This document shows, in pieces, positions 1-6,645 of a stretch of 12,945 nt of DNA (position 1 is its first letter; every line of letters starts with the position of its first letter). The position numbers and the translations under genes are program-made. The stretch is from positions 1 through 12,945 of the forward strand of contig PBOV01000095.1 in the NCBI GenBank assembly GCA_002724505.1. Direction: 5' to 3'. Below the pieces are notes generated by a model, which made no database searches, was not told the origin of the DNA, and worked only from the letters and a program-made list of their open reading frames with translations. The stretch comes from Rhodospirillaceae bacterium. Lineage in GTDB: Bacteria > Pseudomonadota > Alphaproteobacteria > MPNO01 > UBA2964.

Positions 1-64
1 CCCCTGTTGGTATTTTTGCTTCGTATTCGTTACGATCCTTATTCAGATATAAGTTGAGGTAAAA

Positions 65-877
65 ATGAAAAAAGTTGCGCTGATCGGCTATGGCGCTATT
101 GCCCGCATAGCCCTCGGCAAGATTGTCGAACACGATCGAGATGAACAGATAAAAGTAGTTGGTGTTCTTGTTCGAAAAAATAGAGAAGAGGAAACCCGGT
201 CAGCTCTTAAAAGTTCGATCGCTGTTGTCACATCGATCGAAGAACTTATACGACTATCTCCAAATGTTATCGCTGAATGTGCAGGCCAGGGTGCCATTCG
301 TGAATATGCTGAAACGGTTTTAAGTTCGGGCATCGATCTGATCATTATCTCGACCGGGGCTCTCGCAGATGAAGAGTTACGCAATAAGCTCACAAGCATT
401 TGCGCGAGAAATAACTCACGTCTTCTTATGCCATCAGGCGCAATTGCCGGCATTGATGGCTTGAGATCTTTAAAAATTGGTGGCCTTAAATCTGTCCTCT
501 ACACCTCGACTAAACCACCAATGGCATGGCAAGGCACTCCAGCAGCCGAAGAATTTGATCTTGTTAATATTAATGAGAGAACAGAACTTTTTAAGGGCCC
601 CGCTCGTGAGGCCGCGCGTCTATACCCAAAAAACGCAAACCTTGCTGCGACGGTGGCTTTAGCAGGACTAGGCATGGATGAAACACAAATCTTGCTTGTT
701 GCAGACCCCGATGTTGCTCCAAACAATGTTGGACGAATAGATGCAGAGGGCGAATTTGGGAAACTCACAGTCGAATGCCGCGGGATACCGGCCCCGGACA
801 ACCCAAAAACCTCAGCTACAACTGCACTATCTCTTGCACACGCTATCCAAAAGGACACGCGTACTATAATTATGTGA
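65..877 (+). CDS. Aspartate dehydrogenase family protein (NadX/DUF108-like), atypical active site
   Basis: This 270-residue cytoplasmic protein has the usual length of L-aspartate dehydrogenases, which interconvert aspartate and iminoaspartate/oxaloacetate with NAD(P). The N-terminal Rossmann fold shows VALIGYGAIA (residues 4-13). The C-terminal DUF108 domain shows KPPMAWQGTPA (150-160), YPKNANLAATVALA (187-200), ADPDV (213-217), EGEFG (228-232) and DNPKTSATTALS (245-256). The family catalytic His, normally just before the EGEFG block in an N-x-H context, appears to be Gly223 (NNVGRI), so true aspartate dehydrogenase activity is doubtful. The start is an ATG preceded by GAGGT at 56-60. It lies upstream of an aromatic-acid decarboxylase-like gene on the same strand (211-bp gap), which suggests a catabolic dehydrogenase rather than NAD biosynthesis. 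Family membership is firm, substrate is not. Confidence 0.85.
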   Translation: MKKVALIGYGAIARIALGKIVEHDRDEQIKVVGVLVRKNREEETRSALKSSIAVVTSIEELIRLSPNVIAECAGQGAIREYAETVLSSGIDLIIISTGALADEELRNKLTSICARNNSRLLMPSGAIAGIDGLRSLKIGGLKSVLYTSTKPPMAWQGTPAAEEFDLVNINERTELFKGPAREAARLYPKNANLAATVALAGLGMDETQILLVADPDVAPNNVGRIDAEGEFGKLTVECRGIPAPDNPKTSATTALSLAHAIQKDTRTIIM

Positions 878-1088
878 TTATTAGAGCTCACAAACAAAAA
901 CATTCGAGATTTTTAATTTTATTGATTAGATTAAGCGTTCGAAGATGACCTGTATTATTTGCATCGATGCTAGTTTGCATTTCCATAGCTAGGACCAGGA
1001 ACCTCGCCCTTATCCTATTTTACATTACCGACAGGTTGTTTACTGTTGATTAAAAAATAATAGAAAAACAAGAGAACAGGAGAAAACC

Positions 1089-2084
1089 GTGAGCAATATC
1101 GCGTTGACCGTGGCCTGCGGCCACTACGACCACATGGAAGCCTTGTCACGAGGTATTGTTCAGCCCACCGGAATTGATGTTACTTATCTGGCTAACGAGT
1201 CTCCTCCAGAAATTTTCGCTCGGATGATCAAAACGAATGCTTTCGATATATCGGAAATGTCTTTAGCGATGTACTTCACACTAAAAAGTAAGGGGAAGTT
1301 TCCTTATATCGCGTTACCAGTATTTCCATGCCGCGTATTTCGTCATGCATATATTTATGTAAACCGAAATGCAGGCATTACGGTCCCCAAGGATTTAGAA
1401 GGAAGAAATATTGGGGTCCAACAATACCGACAGACCGCCGCCACTTGGGTCCGGGGCATACTGCAAAACGAATATGATGTCGAGATGTCGGGAATGAAAT
1501 TTGTTGAAGGGGGCGTCAATGTTTCCCGCCCCCCCGATGAAGATCTGGATATTTTGCCGAACAAAAAAATCCAAATCGTATCCGCTCCAGAAGGTAAATC
1601 AATTAATGATCTTTTAATTGACGGTTCGGTCGATGCCTACTTCGGAGCCCGGCAACCAAAGTGTTACAAAACTCATGACCATATCGTTCGTCTCTTTCCA
1701 GACTACCGTAAAGAAGAACGTAAATTCTATGACCGCACTGGTATCTTCCCAATTATGCATTGTCTGGTAATGAAAGAGGAGATGCACATAAAAAACCCTT
1801 GGATAGCGGAGAATATGATTAAAGCATTCGAGGAATCCAAACAGTGGGCTTTAGCTCGAATGCGGTTTACCGGAACAATCCGATACATGGTTCCTTGGCT
1901 AAACCATGAAATTGAAGAAATCGATGATATGTTCATAAACGGGGATCCATACCCGCTTGGTGTGGCAGCTAATCGTATAACTCTCGAAACACTAATGAAG
2001 TATTTAGTGGATCAGTCTTTCGTCACCGCTCAACACCCGCAGCTAGAAGATATGTTTACGCCTATCGTTGGGTGGGCAGAGTGA
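1089..2084 (+). CDS. 4,5-dihydroxyphthalate decarboxylase-like protein (Pht5 family)
   Basis: This 331-residue protein resembles Pht5-type 4,5-dihydroxyphthalate decarboxylases, which convert 4,5-dihydroxyphthalate to protocatechuate and have a periplasmic-binding-protein-like (SsuA/NMT1) fold. Recognisable family stretches are FDISEMSLAMY (52-62), FPCRVFRHAYIYVN (79-92), DLEGRNIGVQQYRQTAATWVRG (102-123), DAYFGARQP (182-190), FPIMHCLVMK (220-229), DPYPLGVAANRITLETLMKY (286-305) and a C-terminal LEDMFTP (319-325). There is no signal peptide, which favours a cytoplasmic enzyme over a transport receptor. Translation starts at GTG 1089 with AGGAG at 1078-1082. I saw no convincing promoter in the 211-bp upstream gap. 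The gene converges on the LigB-type dioxygenase gene with a 23-bp gap, and the two would catalyse successive phthalate-pathway steps. Many family members are uncharacterised, so the substrate could be another hydroxylated aromatic acid. Confidence 0.82.
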   Translation: MSNIALTVACGHYDHMEALSRGIVQPTGIDVTYLANESPPEIFARMIKTNAFDISEMSLAMYFTLKSKGKFPYIALPVFPCRVFRHAYIYVNRNAGITVPKDLEGRNIGVQQYRQTAATWVRGILQNEYDVEMSGMKFVEGGVNVSRPPDEDLDILPNKKIQIVSAPEGKSINDLLIDGSVDAYFGARQPKCYKTHDHIVRLFPDYRKEERKFYDRTGIFPIMHCLVMKEEMHIKNPWIAENMIKAFEESKQWALARMRFTGTIRYMVPWLNHEIEEIDDMFINGDPYPLGVAANRITLETLMKYLVDQSFVTAQHPQLEDMFTPIVGWAE

Positions 2085-2107
2085 AATCATTCCGTAATTT
2101 ACGGGAA

Positions 2108-2941
2108 CTAAGCGGCAATACGCCACTCGGCCACACCGCAACCAATCAGCATATCGGGCATAGGAGCATAACCTATAAGATCGAACCCTTGGCTGCCGGC
2201 AGCCGCATGAGCGACAATCCAAGCACGCAATTCTGCGCCCCCATTACCGGTCTTTTCTAGCATTTTAGTTAGATCAGCAGCAAACTTTTCATCCGAAGCC
2301 GATTTAAAAAGCTCAATACACTCAAGATCAAATGGCTCGTCCACCCAACCCATAGTAGTTTCACCGATCGAGTGACTTAGACCGCCCGTTCCCAAAACTA
2401 CTACACGAAGGTCTTCAGGGTAAGTCTCAATGGCATCACGTAGCATATGCCCCCATGCCAGGCATCGTTTTGGCGTGGGAAATGGTTTTTCTACAAGGTT
2501 CATAAAGACTGGAATTATTGCCGGCATAGGATTTAAGTCCATACGCCAGACGGGGACACACATCCCGTGATCGAGTTTGAGCTTCATTGAATAAGAAGGA
2601 TCGAAATCCGCATTGAGCGCGAATTCCAGGATGTGGCTTGCCAACCCTGGGTGCCCACAAAGAGACTCATGAGGAAAAACAGGCTTCATAAAGGGCTCTG
2701 GAGGCCCCCCATGATCTTCGCCAATACCTACACAGAATGCAGGTATATTGTCTAAGAAAAAGTTAACCCAGTGATCTGTCGAATGAATTATTAAAACGTC
2801 TGGATCAAGGGCCTTCAGACGTCGGCCCATCTCATCGTAATGCGTGGTAAGCCATTCCCTCGATTCAATAGCCATACTATCCCATAATCGTGCAACATTT
2901 GGGGCATGTCCTGCCGCAAAACTCCCCACCAATTTAGCCAT
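2108..2941 (-). CDS. Class III extradiol dioxygenase, catalytic beta subunit (LigB-type)
   Basis: This 277-residue protein belongs to the LigB superfamily of Fe(II) extradiol ring-cleavage dioxygenases (protocatechuate 4,5-dioxygenase beta, gallate dioxygenase). The expected metal and active-site residues are visible: His12 (AGHAP), His57 (HSTDHW), Glu237 in the NGGAELRAW block, and the catalytic-base candidate His190 (GTGGLSHS). A further conserved-looking block is LDHGMCVPVW (123-132), and the C-terminus ends GCGVAEW. Nothing is missing, so it should be active. The gene lies 10 bp downstream of the alpha-subunit gene. Its Shine-Dalgarno (AGGAG) overlaps the alpha stop codon (TAGGAG), which predicts translational coupling and equal subunit output. 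Protocatechuate is the obvious substrate given the neighbouring decarboxylase-like gene, but this superfamily also cleaves gallate, methylgallate and other catechols, so specificity is inferred only. Confidence 0.88.
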   Translation of the reverse strand: MAKLVGSFAAGHAPNVARLWDSMAIESREWLTTHYDEMGRRLKALDPDVLIIHSTDHWVNFFLDNIPAFCVGIGEDHGGPPEPFMKPVFPHESLCGHPGLASHILEFALNADFDPSYSMKLKLDHGMCVPVWRMDLNPMPAIIPVFMNLVEKPFPTPKRCLAWGHMLRDAIETYPEDLRVVVLGTGGLSHSIGETTMGWVDEPFDLECIELFKSASDEKFAADLTKMLEKTGNGGAELRAWIVAHAAAGSQGFDLIGYAPMPDMLIGCGVAEWRIAA

Positions 2942-2951
2942 GAGCTCTCTC

Positions 2952-3212
2952 CTAATTCACATTAATGGATGACAGGATCTCAATTGATTTTTTGTCATCG
3001 TGTCCACAGATTAATAAAAAAAATCTCATAAGGTAGGGATTAGTCATTGGATAGAGATACTCATAATTATCATCCAAAAGAGCTTGACGAATCTCTGAGG
3101 AGACTGGATAGGCTTCCAAAGTAGCCTCCCGGTTTTCGGGAGCCCAGCTAACCTTTCCTTCAGGGCCCTGAAGGTCGAATAAAAGTTTATTAAGCCAATA
3201 ATCAGTCGCCAT
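2952..3212 (-). CDS. Extradiol dioxygenase small alpha subunit (LigA-type)
   Basis: This 86-residue protein matches the LigA domain that caps the active site of LigAB-type extradiol dioxygenases. Recognisable parts are WLNKLLFDLQGP (6-17), a helical middle (EIRQALLDDNYEYLYP) and the near C-terminal NPYLMRFFLLICGHD. It is shorter than sphingomonad LigA (about 139 residues) and close to the bare domain length, so it looks like a minimal but complete subunit. It starts at ATG 3212 with GAGGA about seven bases upstream. That ribosome site lies in the arm of an imperfect inverted repeat (3221-3255). It is the first gene of the alpha-beta unit, with the beta gene directly following. Family identity is strong because of both motif content and pairing with LigB. 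Confidence 0.85.
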   Translation of the reverse strand: MATDYWLNKLLFDLQGPEGKVSWAPENREATLEAYPVSSEIRQALLDDNYEYLYPMTNPYLMRFFLLICGHDDKKSIEILSSINVN

Positions 3213-3220
3213 TTATTTGT

Positions 3221-3255
3221 CCTCGGGATAATATGTCTTGGAGGATATTACGAGG
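3221..3255 (-). promoter_or_regulatory. Leader inverted repeat overlapping the alpha-subunit ribosome site
   Basis: On the minus strand CCTCG-TAATAT is followed after 10 bases by ATATTA-(TCC)-CGAGG. This is an 11-bp imperfect stem with one three-base bulge. The second arm contains the GAGG Shine-Dalgarno of the LigA-type gene, so a folded leader would hide the ribosome site. The loop also holds CCTCC, another potential anti-Shine-Dalgarno. It could instead be a DNA operator, or TAATAT could be a -10 box, in which case the stem would not be fully transcribed. What I see is the repeat; its role is inference. Confidence 0.35.
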
Positions 3256-3298
3256 GTTTGCAGATTAAGCGAACCCAAATCTCTTAAAATTCGATTAG

Positions 3299-3326
3299 TT
3301 GACAATTTACCAGCTGCACCCTTAAT
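3299..3326 (+). promoter_or_regulatory. Candidate sigma70 promoter for the LLM gene
   Basis: A perfect -35 hexamer TTGACA (3299-3304) is followed by a 16-bp spacer and CTTAAT (3321-3326, 4 of 6 to TATAAT). The leader to the ATG at 3367 would be about 33 bases. It lies in the 154-bp divergent region between the dioxygenase alpha gene and the LLM gene. The -10 is weak, so this is a candidate only. Confidence 0.4.
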
Positions 3327-3366
3327 TTTCGTCTCCCACATCCACTAACAATAAGGCTGTGAAATT

Positions 3367-4302
3367 ATGTCCTTAAGTCTCGGATACCTGCTGCCAACCC
3401 GCGAACGCGCGATGGTTGGTATACATGAAACCGGGCCTATTTTAAAACTAGGAGACCATGCTGATAATATAGGCCTTGATTCAGTCTGGATTGGTGATTC
3501 CTTAATAGCAAAGCCGCGCCACGAACCCCTATCCATGATCGCCGCAATCGCAGCCCGAACAAAGAATATAAAAATTGGAACGGGCGTTCTTTTGCCCATG
3601 TTACGTAACCCCGTACTTCTTGCACACCAAGTCGCCACCATTGACCAAATCAGTGAAGGCCGTTTCATTATGGGTATTGGGATAGCTCGAGACGTTCCAG
3701 CCATTAGAAATGAATTCAAAGCCGCCGGAGTACCCTTTGAAAAACGGATTGGCACAATGCTGGAACAAACGAAGCTTTGCCGTGCCTTATGGAGTGGAAA
3801 AAAAACGGATTGGGATGGTCGGTGGAATGTTAAGGATGCAGAATTAGCTCCACTTCCCCTAACAATTGGCGGACCCCCTATCTGGAGTGGCGGCGGTGTC
3901 TCTGCAGCACTTAAACGTTCTGCCCGTTACTATGACGGCTGGTTCCCCTCGGGCCCCGGCAACGGAAAAGATTGGAGTAAGAGTTGGATAGAGCTGAAGG
4001 GTTACGCAGAAGAAGCGGGACGGAATCCAAAAGATATTACCGGGGCCGCCTATGTAACAGCAGCGATTAATGACGATATCACTGAGGCAAATTTTGAACT
4101 AAACAGCTACCTAGAAAATTATTATCTGCGGCCTGCAGAAGAAATTCGACGAGAACAATATTCTGTTGCCGGAGATCGTGCGAGCGTCACGGATTGGCTT
4201 AATGACTTTGTAGAAGGAGGCGCGGAACATTTGTGTATTCGTTTCACAGGCAGCAACGATGAGAAACAAATGGAAGAATTAGCTCTTTTGCGCGAACAAT
4301 AG
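3367..4302 (+). CDS. LLM-class flavin-dependent oxidoreductase
   Basis: This 311-residue protein is a member of the luciferase-like monooxygenase/F420-dependent methylene-H4MPT reductase superfamily, a TIM barrel that binds FMN or F420. Family blocks are visible in order: HADNIGLDSVWIGDSL (31-46), ARTKNIKIGTGVLLP (63-77), LAHQVATIDQISEGRFIMG (85-103), FEKRIGTMLEQ (124-134), GGPPIWSGGGVSAA (168-181) and DGWFPSG (190-196). The length is typical. The ATG start has AAGG at 3353-3356 and a TTGACA-type promoter candidate upstream. It is divergent from the LigAB-type genes and ends just before a bidirectional terminator, so it is probably monocistronic. In this setting it may oxidise or monooxygenate the aromatic or heterocyclic substrate before ring cleavage, but LLM proteins are too diverse to fix the reaction or the flavin. 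Confidence 0.88.
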   Translation: MSLSLGYLLPTRERAMVGIHETGPILKLGDHADNIGLDSVWIGDSLIAKPRHEPLSMIAAIAARTKNIKIGTGVLLPMLRNPVLLAHQVATIDQISEGRFIMGIGIARDVPAIRNEFKAAGVPFEKRIGTMLEQTKLCRALWSGKKTDWDGRWNVKDAELAPLPLTIGGPPIWSGGGVSAALKRSARYYDGWFPSGPGNGKDWSKSWIELKGYAEEAGRNPKDITGAAYVTAAINDDITEANFELNSYLENYYLRPAEEIRREQYSVAGDRASVTDWLNDFVEGGAEHLCIRFTGSNDEKQMEELALLREQ

Positions 4303-4327
4303 TAACTCAATTCTTTGCTACTTTATG

Positions 4328-4361
4328 AAAAAGGGCTGGCAAAACACACCAGCCCTTTTTT
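4328..4361. terminator. Bidirectional rho-independent terminator
   Basis: AAAAAGGGCTGG (4328-4339) pairs perfectly with CCAGCCCTTTTT (4349-4360) across a nine-base loop, with a T run on the plus strand and the matching A run on the other. It sits between the convergent LLM gene (ends 4302) and the Bug receptor gene (ends 4375) and should stop transcription from both sides. Confidence 0.92.
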
Positions 4362-4374
4362 AAATTATTAAAGA

Positions 4375-5412
4375 CTATCTTCTACCAAAAACCATCTTCG
4401 CGGCCGCTTTTACAACCGCAGGATCGGCATTCTTAAAGGCTCCATTAACCACCTTTTGAATTTCCTCTCCTGAAGAATAAAGAACCCGCAGACGACGTTT
4501 TTTAGCATCAGCGATAAAATTCTTATCCCTGGCCATCGCAGCATAAGATTTACGCATTGAAGAAATTTTCTTTTTCTCTACACCCGGTGGAAAAGCAAGT
4601 CCGCGTCCAATAATACCGTGACTTGAGATAAAGCTAACAATTTTCATATTAATACCTGAGACAAAGTCAGTAATCATCGGGACGTTTGGAAGTAACGGGT
4701 CTGGCTCCGTACCAACCTGCAAAAGCGGTTCAGCGAATTCCTTCCCTGGTTCCGCTGTGCCACCATACTTTTGAGCGAACCAATGTGGGGCAATAGAACT
4801 CCATGCCAACCAATTAAAACCTGTCCCGTGATGTTCGCCTTGCTCCATTGCCAGTACGGTGCGCTTGGAACCTTTATATCCCCCTATGACTTTAATTTTT
4901 GCTCCAAGCATATGCTTTAACATCTGGGGAATAATATATGAAGTTGACCCGGGGCCGGTGCCACCGGCTATAACTTCTTTGGTTTTCATATCTTGCCACT
5001 TTTTGATCCCCGCCTTTTTGGTTAGGACAAATATGGTGTTGGTTCGATTTACTGAACCAATCCAAGTGAATTTCCGTGCATCATACTTTACCTTTTTAGG
5101 TCGCATGAGTTGAGAAATAACAAGCGTATCTGGAGGCTCCAAAATCCATTTACCATTGTTTGGCATAACCTTGGAAGCATAGTTAGTCGCTTTCAAGCCA
5201 CCTGCTCCAGGCATGGACTGGACTACAATTGTGGCTCCACCAGGTATATAATTCCGAAGATGGTCGGCCATCGTTCGCGCATATTTTCCATAAGTGCCCC
5301 CAAAACCATAGCCAATTAGAATGGTGTATTTGTCTTGAGAAAAGGCTGGTGCCGACGTCAACACCGCGCCGGCGATACCAACAACGGCGCCAAATCTTAA
5401 TAGTGAACCCAT
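4375..5412 (-). CDS. Bug/TctC family periplasmic solute receptor (TTT receptor), first copy
   Basis: This 345-residue protein is a tripartite tricarboxylate transporter receptor. It has a signal peptide with a hydrophobic core (residues 7-24) and likely cleavage after AFS near residue 25, placing it in the periplasm. Family features include IGYGFGGTYGKYARTMADHL (near 33-52), the ligand-loop PGAGGLKATNYASK (67-80) and GGTGPGSTSYIIPQML further in. Such receptors bind carboxylates, including aromatic acids and C4-C6 dicarboxylates, and pass them to TctAB. No permease gene is adjacent, so it is an orphan receptor. It might share the TctAB fusion at 8271-10256. A strong GGGAGGAG ribosome site precedes ATG 5412, and a good sigma70-like promoter lies at 5446-5475. 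It is divergent from the maleate-isomerase-like gene, which hints that the ligand may be its substrate or precursor (inference). Confidence 0.87.
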   Translation of the reverse strand: MGSLLRFGAVVGIAGAVLTSAPAFSQDKYTILIGYGFGGTYGKYARTMADHLRNYIPGGATIVVQSMPGAGGLKATNYASKVMPNNGKWILEPPDTLVISQLMRPKKVKYDARKFTWIGSVNRTNTIFVLTKKAGIKKWQDMKTKEVIAGGTGPGSTSYIIPQMLKHMLGAKIKVIGGYKGSKRTVLAMEQGEHHGTGFNWLAWSSIAPHWFAQKYGGTAEPGKEFAEPLLQVGTEPDPLLPNVPMITDFVSGINMKIVSFISSHGIIGRGLAFPPGVEKKKISSMRKSYAAMARDKNFIADAKKRRLRVLYSSGEEIQKVVNGAFKNADPAVVKAAAKMVFGRR

Positions 5413-5445
5413 GTTATAACTCCTCCCTTAAGCTTTTCCTAAAAA

Positions 5446-5475
5446 ATTATCTTTTCAAAAAAGGTGTACTCTCAA
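5446..5475 (-). promoter_or_regulatory. Sigma70-like promoter for the orphan Bug receptor
   Basis: Read on the minus strand, TTGAGA (5475-5470, 5 of 6 to consensus) is followed by an 18-bp spacer and GATAAT (5451-5446, 5 of 6). The -10 ends 33 bases before the ATG at 5412, leaving a short leader with a strong ribosome site. It lies within the 111-bp divergent region shared with the isomerase gene. A short ATACC/GGTAT inverted repeat (5477-5506) sits upstream of this promoter and could be an operator, but its arms are only five bases. Confidence 0.55.
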
Positions 5476-5523
5476 AATACCCCCTACTTAAAGTATGTGA
5501 GGTATTGATAAGGAGATCAAGAA

Positions 5524-6243
5524 ATGCAGTTGAATACCAAGGGGCCTAGCGCTCGTGTAGGATTAATTGTGCCATCCTCAAACCGAATGCTTGAGCCACA
5601 TGTAGCAAAGTATTTGCCCGATGATATAGCCTGTCATGTCACTCGCCTTCGAATGACCGGCCCCTATTTTATGCCAATTGATGAATTAATTCCCAAAGTA
5701 ACAGAAGCCACCCGATTATTGACCGATGCAAAATGTGATCCGATTGTTTTTCATTGCACAGCAAATTCTATGTCTGATGGAATTAAGGGCGAGGCACGAA
5801 TAAAAAAAGCAATAGAACAGGAAACTAAGAGACCGGCGATTACAACAGCATCAGCAACTCTGGCCGCCTTCAAACATCTTGAAGCCAAACGCATAGTCCT
5901 CGTCTCTCCCTACCCCCGGAAGTCACACGAACACGAAATTGGTTTTCTTAGTGAAGCTGGCTTTGAAATTGTCGGCGAAAAAAATCTCGGGCTGAATGGA
6001 TCTGATGCTTACTGCGGAATGCAGGCTTCGAAATGGTTTGACACCGTGCTTCAGATGAAGAATGACAGAGCGGACGCTTATTTCGTTAGCTGCGCAAATA
6101 TTCAAGCATTGGACTGCCTAGAAGATATGGAGGACGTTCTTGAAGCGCCTGTGGTAACGAGTAATCAATTGGTAATATGGAAAGCTCTGCGTATGGCCGG
6201 AATTAACGAAAAAATTCGTGGGCTTGGCAAGCTTGCTGCCTGA
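5524..6243 (+). CDS. Maleate cis-trans isomerase-type enzyme (Asp/Glu racemase superfamily)
   Basis: This 239-residue cytoplasmic protein belongs to the group containing maleate isomerase (maleate to fumarate), arylmalonate decarboxylase (AMDase) and hydantoin racemase. It has VGLIVPSSNRMLEP (12-25) at the N-terminus, catalytic Cys78 in FHCTANSM and catalytic Cys190 in FVSCANIQ, followed by VVTSNQLVIWKALR (210-223). Having both cysteines matches maleate isomerase; AMDase has Gly at the first position, so decarboxylase activity is less likely. The start ATG follows AGGAG at 5511-5515. The gene is divergent from a Bug receptor and its stop is one base from the convergent lipocalin-like gene. 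In N-heteroaromatic (nicotinate-type) catabolism maleate isomerase is the last step, which may suit a ring-cleavage locus. The precise substrate (maleate or a substituted cis-dienoate) is unproven. Confidence 0.82.
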   Translation: MQLNTKGPSARVGLIVPSSNRMLEPHVAKYLPDDIACHVTRLRMTGPYFMPIDELIPKVTEATRLLTDAKCDPIVFHCTANSMSDGIKGEARIKKAIEQETKRPAITTASATLAAFKHLEAKRIVLVSPYPRKSHEHEIGFLSEAGFEIVGEKNLGLNGSDAYCGMQASKWFDTVLQMKNDRADAYFVSCANIQALDCLEDMEDVLEAPVVTSNQLVIWKALRMAGINEKIRGLGKLAA

Positions 6244-6244
6244 C

Positions 6245-6604
6245 TTATATCTTCTCCCAGATGAGTGAGGCCCTGCTTCCTGGACCACCCATAACTGGCG
6301 GAGATGCAGTTAACACCAAATTATCCCCTTCAAAGGAAACCTTACGTACTGTGGTAGTTCCTTCCAGTTTTGGATGAGCAGATAGCTCTATGTGATGAAA
6401 TACCGTTTCGTTTTTAAGCTCAAATTCACCAAAATAGCTAAAGTAATCGCCATTAGCTTGACGTGTCGCTGTAGCCATGTGGCCTTCTGCTGTGTACTCC
6501 ATCCGACCGTCAGTTGGCGCATCTTCTTCTTTGCCCTGAGTTCCATCTGCATCAACAAACCGGAAACCAATTAGACGCCACGTACCAATCATTTTCTCAA
6601 GCAT
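6245..6604 (-). CDS. Lipocalin-like domain protein
   Basis: This 119-residue protein matches the small bacterial lipocalin-like domain family. It opens with GTWRLIGFRFVDADG (7-21), continues with GRMEYTAEGHMATA (33-46) and DYFSYFGEFEL (53-63), and ends with alternating beta-strand-like segments (VRKVSFEGDNLVLTASPP, then SRASLIWEKI). No signal peptide is visible. These proteins form a small beta-barrel with an internal cavity; members are mostly uncharacterised and sit beside catabolic or biosynthetic genes. It lies 41 bp downstream of the MFS gene on the same strand and probably shares its transcript. Its end abuts the isomerase gene with a one-base gap. The ribosome site before ATG 6604 is weak. 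Binding or processing of a small hydrophobic or aromatic intermediate is a guess. Confidence 0.75.
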   Translation of the reverse strand: MLEKMIGTWRLIGFRFVDADGTQGKEEDAPTDGRMEYTAEGHMATATRQANGDYFSYFGEFELKNETVFHHIELSAHPKLEGTTTVRKVSFEGDNLVLTASPPVMGGPGSRASLIWEKI

Positions 6605-6645
6605 ATTTAGATCGCTCTATTAAACCTAACTACTTTTATCCTCAG

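Noticed and set aside
1..62. Possible C-terminal tail of an upstream plus-strand gene (one frame stays open from base 3 to a TAA at 60-62)
   Set aside because: About 19 codons with no recognisable motif; two other frames are also open for much of this stretch, so it cannot be called.
499..903. 134-codon minus-strand open frame over the aspartate-dehydrogenase-like gene
   Set aside because: The plus strand encodes well-conserved DUF108 motifs; the opposite frame resembles nothing known to me.
1036..1063. TTGTTT-N16-TAATAG as a promoter for the decarboxylase-like gene
   Set aside because: The -10 matches only three of six consensus positions in an AT-rich stretch where such matches arise by chance.
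2092..2104. Small CCGTA/TACGG hairpin between the convergent decarboxylase-like and LigB-type genes
   Set aside because: Only five pairs and no T run, so it is too weak to call a terminator.
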